Assembly (NCBI RefSeq): GCF_040436345.1
Contig: NC_133227.1
Span: 22,380,671-22,444,670, forward strand
Direction of reading: 5' to 3'
Length of the DNA stretch: 64,000 nucleotides
Origin: Pagrus major
Lineage: Eukaryota; Chordata; Actinopteri; Spariformes; Sparidae
Numbering within the stretch: position 1 is the first letter of the stretch; every line of letters begins with the position of its first letter. The notes below the pieces were generated by a model, which made no database searches, was not told the origin of the DNA, and saw nothing but the letters and a program-made list of their open reading frames with translations. Positions 59,701 through 64,000 of this stretch are shown in pieces. Made by a program: the position numbers and the translations under genes.

Positions 59701-61128
59701 CTGTTTCCTAAATATATTAATTTAAAGGTGCACTATGTAGTTTTTGGGAAGACATTTTAATCAGAGGAGAAAGTGTTTTATGCATAAACAAACTAAATAA
59801 ACAAACTGACCTTTAAAGGACAACACAACTTCATACTGTTTTACTTTGTTTATATGTGGCGGACCCTGCCACCTTTCTAGCTTCAAACAGTGTTCTGAGG
59901 ACCTTATTTTCCTCTGAGAACAGCTTGTTTATTCAGTTATGGGAAAAGATTATATTTCAAAGTTTGTATTATTTCCTCATTAATATTGTAAATATTACAA
60001 TTTTGAGTTTGAATGTCTTCTCTAAAACTACATAGTGCTCCTTTTAAGATAACCGAAATGACTTCTTCATTCATCAACACCTTACATTACCTCCACCTGT
60101 TTAACATTTACTGTATAAACATATAATAAATGGTCTTTAACCCACTATAATATAGTTGTATGCAGATATAAGTAGTCATCACTTCTACAGTACATAGTTG
60201 ATGATAAAAACAACGCGGACATCAGTCTAACCACGGCATCTTCTCCTCTCAGAGTCTTCAGCAGGTCGACGAAACAGAGAGCAAGGTGGTGAAGGAGAAG
60301 GTGTTGAAAACCCTGGAGCTCTGTCAGTTCCTTGTCAAGCACGTTAACCAGCAGGTAGGTGGACTGTTGACTGTGACGATTAAATCATGAGAGGTTACTG
60401 GTTGATGTGGTTTCAGTCCAGACTAAAGTCTGTGCTTCTCTTGTCTGTGCTGTGTAGAAGCTGTCTGTGGACCTGGAGCCCCTTAAGAAAATCCTGCAGT
60501 CCCTTACCAGCGTGATCACTTTCAAGAAGACCGGCAAGCTAGAAGACACCTACTGGGCCGTGATGAAACACTTTGGAGTCATGTGAGTTAATATGTCAGC
60601 GTCTCTGGAGTTACAAGCTCTGGAGGAGACTCTCATGCAGTGTTTGCATGCACATAACAAAACAGGGAGGAATCGGGTTACACAGATAATAACCGGGTTT
60701 ATTTTAAACCCTTGTAAACATGCAGCATTGTATTGAAGCCATTTTGTTGACCTATTATTTGTTTTCATTCTGGCATTCGCAGGAAACCCAAAGTTGAAAA
60801 GACAAAGCCTGACAAGAGCGCTGAGCAACAGCAAGTTTCCAAGAAGAAGAAAGGTTTTCTACCGGAAACCAAAAAGCGTAAAAAGCGCATGAAGCCTAAT
60901 TTAGAGCCAGCAGGAGAAAAGCCGACCTTCACAGACAAACAGGGAGCAGACAAAGGACAAGCCAAAAAGAAACATGACAAGAAGACAAAACAGAAACGAC
61001 AGGCCGATGGCGCGACTGCTTCTCAGCCCAGCCCAGCCAAGAAGAGCAAGACACAGTCTGAGAACAAGGCAGCCAAGAAGAAGAAGAAGAAACCCAAACA
61101 GAAGAAAGAGGGAGGAGGGAAAATGTAA
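47735..61128 (+). CDS. mybbp1a: MYB-binding protein 1A (nucleolar regulator)
   Basis: Twenty-seven exons, starting 47735-47911, 48388-48483, 48983-49066, 49155-49229, 49999-50106, 50299-50489, 50997-51164, 51441-51558, 52151-52440, 52561-52671, 52760-52885, 53089-53295, 53459-53567 and 53750-53843, then 54254-54417, 54721-54831, 55037-55225, 55916-56089, 56254-56411, 56670-56804, 56893-56971, 57561-57692, 57803-57871, 58533-58646, 60253-60354, 60458-60582 and 60783-61128. All phases match, giving 1283 residues (human 1328). The helical, HEAT-like N-terminal two thirds includes FLDFFWDLAKPDQEVRLKAI and LVRSALFGNLFGVLALHQSG. An Asp/Glu-rich stretch follows (about 725-790), then a second helical region and a Lys-rich C-terminus (1169-1283) with several KKKK nuclear/nucleolar signals. 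The family acts in rRNA transcription and processing, and binds MYB, p53 and other factors. The strongly acidic block and the basic tail are both family traits. Confidence 0.96.
49540..49915. repeat. AT-rich dispersed repeat fragment in mybbp1a intron 4
   Basis: Repeated words 'ttataaatgacttataat' and 'aataaagtatgtatctt', ending 'cgtaatataaagtgtaata'. Similar wording appears at about 46975-47070 and 51764-51860, so a dispersed family is likely, but I cannot fix its ends. Confidence 0.4.
55392..55515. repeat. LINE/SINE-type 3' tail with GAATCA repeats
   Basis: Four 'gaatca' units lead into 'gctttattggccaagtatg' and 'acaaggaatttgacttggtt', the wording of a common fish retroelement tail. It lies in the mybbp1a intron between exons 17 and 18. 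Confidence 0.6.
57125..57220 (+). repeat. L2-like 3' tail in a mybbp1a intron
   Basis: 'acagcactttggtcaact', then 'gtgcttaacaaataaagt' and three copies of 'tggat', the typical end of fish L2-type LINEs or SINEs that borrow that tail. The 5' part is absent. Confidence 0.6.
58647..60252 (+). other. mybbp1a intron 24 with a MITE
   Basis: Contains the full MITE copy at 59721-60047; the remainder is unique AT-rich sequence with no exon-like content. Confidence 0.6.
59721..60047 (+). mobile_element. 'ctatgtag' MITE family, copy 3
   Basis: Ends 'tttaaaggtgcactatgtag' and 'ctacatagtgctcctttta'. Interior shared with 47074-47455 at high identity over 'atatgtggcggaccctgcc' and 'gagaacagcttgtttattca', but it lacks the (ATT)n array. 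Non-coding. Confidence 0.9.
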
Positions 61129-61326
61129 AGTGGACACTTCTATTTAAATGTTAATTTCTTTTTAAAGAGGCTGTGTTTGGTCTGTTAATTTTCTACTGTC
61201 CATGCTTCAAAAAATATGTTGTTTTGTTTCAGTATGAGATATTATTATACATATTGAAAACTTGTGTGAGAAGTGAATTAATATGGATTATTTTTCTAAT
61301 ATGTGACTGTTATTAATTAGAAAAAC

Positions 61327-61332
61327 AATAAA
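61327..61332 (+). terminator. Poly(A) signal AATAAA, mybbp1a
   Basis: Hexamer in 'aaaaacaataaattc', 199 bases after the stop codon. Confidence 0.65.
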
Positions 61333-61911
61333 TTCATTTATCTTCCTGGAAAATCCATCACAACTCTGCTCCTACTTCGGCTTCTGAACTTATGAGTCCC
61401 AAGTCACAGGTTAGTAGTCGGTAGTCACTTTTTCCCTATCAAAGAAATATCCGACTTACCGTACTTTATAAAGAGAAAAGACAAGGCATTGGTGCCTGTC
61501 AAACAATATTAATGATCAATTTATTTAACCAGTTCAAAAAGTATTACAAAGAGTTGTGAAAAAAACATTTGTGACACAGTCATGGTCTAAAACTCTTCTT
61601 GTGTGTTTGACAAGTGGGATCAAGCTTTGCCTTTCATTAACACTTCCTTCAGGTCTCTATTTTTAAGGCTGATAAGTCCGCTGATAAGTCCACTGTCACA
61701 GCCAAGATCTGAAAATACCATGACTTTAGTGTTGTTACTTCTGGCAAGATTGGTCCCTAACGCTCTAAGTGAAAAATCTTCAGAGGATTCACTTTAAACT
61801 CAACAAATGCATGTTAAACAGTTTTCACTTGCTACAGGATAAACAAAGGTAAAATATGCAGCTTAGTGTCTTAGTAATGTAGTAAAAACCAAGAAAAGAC
61901 TATTTATTATT

Positions 61912-62245
61912 ACACTCAACAAAAATATAAACAGGACTACTTATGACTTATATTTATGCACACAAAGAAATTATTTCTTTTGAATGTTGAGCACCAGTTT
62001 GTTAAATCCTTGAAAGTGAGCATGGGCAGGTGTGGCATATCAAGATGCTGATTAAATGACATGATAAGCATTGGACTGGTCACAGTAAAGGAACACTTTT
62101 GGAAAAACATTTACTAGGCACAGAAATATGGATGTCTGCATCTTGATATGCCACATCTTTCCTGACAGGTGGATGGATGGATCATCGTGGCAAAGGAGAA
62201 GCACTCACTTACAAGGATTTCATACTGCTCAAAATCTGAGATGAA
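61912..62245. mobile_element. Foldback relic of a Tc1/mariner element
   Basis: The left end reads 'acactcaacaaaaatataaac', a close match to the terminus of a widespread fish Tc1-like transposon as I recall it. The 18-bp arms 62031-62048 ('tgtggcatatcaagatgc') and 62138-62155 are exact inverted repeats. The inverted similarity extends outward ('aaatccttgaaagtgagca' against the reverse of 'cactcacttacaaggattt'), so the two ends have come together with the transposase gene lost. The outer right terminus is not recognisable. Confidence 0.75.
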
Positions 62246-64000
62246 TATTGTGGATTGTTCACAGTAAAAATACAGAATGTAGTGGGACTTTTATCTGAGA
62301 ATCTCTTGCTTTTTTTAGTTATAGAGCTGAAGCAAAAATGTAATTTGTCACTGAATGGCATCTTGTCTAGATCTGCCAGGCTTAATGATTGTTATGACTA
62401 GACTGAACCATTTCTGAAAGATCTGGGAGTACCTGAGTCTGAAGTCACCTCTGCGACACAGTGCCCGTTACATAACATTACATAACATTCTTATTAGGAA
62501 AAATGTCACTGTCCTCAGCACAGGATTTGATGTTGCGAGCCTTTGTGCTGCACACTACAGTGAGCAATCGCACAGAACCCTAATTCAGCTGTCAGAAAGA
62601 AGATGCAGTGTCCCACAAATGGATTACTATACAGGACGTGAAGGTATGCAGCAATAAATCTACAGGAGTGCCATGCAGGCTGCAGCCCCATCCATCAGTT
62701 ATCTCATATTAAAGCCCCTCTCCACTTCAGGAGCTTTCAGTGGTGGGTATCAACAGGAACCATCTTACATCCAACAGAAATGAGCTACTGTACACTACCT
62801 GCCCAGCACCAAACTGCAGCCAGCATTAGCAGCTACATGGTGAACATAGTGGAGCATTTAGCAGCTACAAAGATATTTCACTCAGGAGTTGGTGGAGACC
62901 AAAAAATTAAGAAGAATTAATTTTCAGTCATTATCTTTTCACAGCAGTTGGGTGAAGTTTGGAAGTCCACAAAACATATTTAGAGCTTCACAGCAAAATG
63001 ACTGAGGTAGGGGAGGATTTCTTTTAAAACTTCAACTCTCTGGAAGCCCTGAGATCCTGAATTGATTTGAAAAAGACATTAGATACACCCCTTTTTGAGC
63101 TTTAATCTTCACTGTAGCTTCTCTGTTCTTCTAAAAGTGTTATCATGCACTCCATCTCAAGTGGGTGCACGATCTTGACCACCCATCGAGGGTGTTAATA
63201 ACATATTTTAAAATCAACTCGGGATCTCAGGGCTTCTGGAGACTTAGATTACGGCTGGCTTTATACTTTATACAGATTTTTTTAGGAGAATGTTGTTTTG
63301 CTGTGACGCTCCGGAAATGTTTTGTGGACCACGAAACTTCACCTGACTTTTCATCAGAATGGGAGCGAGTAACTAATCACGGAATTTTCCTTTTTGTGTG
63401 AACTTATCCTTACAAGTAGAGTGAACATTGAACTTGGATAATCGCAAACATGACTCTGAATGAATGATAATGTTGCTTCAGATCCGCTTGATGTGTAAAA
63501 AAACAACTGTTTACCCACAAGTTCACCTTGGCACTGCACTCTGGTGGCCAAAGATTTAATTCATGCAAAGTTGATCCTTTTATATTAACATTTAAATCAG
63601 ATTGTAATTAAACTAGCTCTGTCATGGTCCCAAAAGTATGATATCGGGACCCCTGCGACATTCCCTCTGGCACCAACGTAAGGTTAATGATTCCTCTAGT
63701 GAAAAAGAAATATCAGAATCTTAACTGGCAGATTGCCATGAAATTGACTAAGCACAATCATGTTCCGCAAATGATGTATTATATATTTTTTTGTAACCCC
63801 ATGAGCTTTCCTTACATCTTGGAGCCAAAATCTCAACTTTGTGCAAGAAACAACTGGAAAGATGAAGGTCGGTTATTTGCGTCTGGCAGCAAAGACCACC
63901 AAAGTCATTAGGAGTCATCCTCTAAGCACCATGAATGGTGTGGATCACAGTGGTGGACTGACCGACATGCAGACTGAAATCGCCAGGCAATATAGTGAGA
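62246..64000. other. Terminal region without a recognisable gene
   Basis: Unique AT-rich sequence; open frames are short and unlike any family I know. No RNA gene or repeat with clear ends seen. Confidence 0.5.

Noticed and set aside
61603-61797. 64-codon open frame downstream of mybbp1a
   Set aside because: Leu/Ser-rich, no family resemblance, no splice support; likely chance.
1-64000. CRISPR arrays, rRNA or tRNA genes, prokaryotic operons
   Set aside because: I read both strands for direct repeats with spacers and for cloverleaf-like signatures and found none. The window is a vertebrate nuclear locus.

Overview
This 64 kb window is nuclear DNA from a teleost fish, probably a percomorph. 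The evidence is six vertebrate genes with canonical GT-AG introns, mostly short, and many families of short, AT-rich, non-autonomous DNA transposons (MITEs) of fish type. The bacterial-style long ORFs seen elsewhere in the window are mostly exon fragments or shadows. All six protein-coding genes lie on the + strand.

Layout: (1) 152-11323, the last four coding exons of dpysl3 (CRMP4; microtubule/actin regulator of growing axons), followed by a roughly 1.7 kb 3'UTR with two G-rich runs; the 5' part lies outside the window. (2) 14399-20722, complete zw10 (16 exons, 767 aa; kinetochore RZZ complex and ER-Golgi tethering). (3) 23670-26607, an inward-rectifier K+ channel of the G-protein-gated (Kir3/GIRK-like) group, 527 aa, with a long N-terminal tail and unusual residues at the pore and at the PIP2 site. 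(4) 27599-37238, complete pom121 (13 exons, 1259 aa; membrane anchor of the nuclear pore), whose FG tail contains a 42-bp coding minisatellite. (5) 40009-45122, complete tbl2 (7 exons, 441 aa; ER-anchored WD40 protein). (6) 47735-61128, complete mybbp1a (27 exons, 1283 aa; nucleolar transcription and ribosome-biogenesis regulator). From 61.4 kb to the end I find no gene, only a foldback Tc1/mariner relic and unique AT-rich sequence.

I rebuilt all exon structures by hand from splice sites and reading phase; every joined CDS keeps one open frame with matching phases. The genes are functionally unrelated and each seems to have its own promoter, so there is no operon-like logic. pom121 and tbl2 are also close together in human 7q11.23, so that pair looks like old synteny.

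I do not see a new multi-gene system here. The observations most worth a second look are the diverged Kir channel, the pom121 coding minisatellite, short upstream ORFs at mybbp1a and pom121, guanine-rich runs in the dpysl3 3'UTR, and several dispersed MITE families with multiple copies inside this one window.
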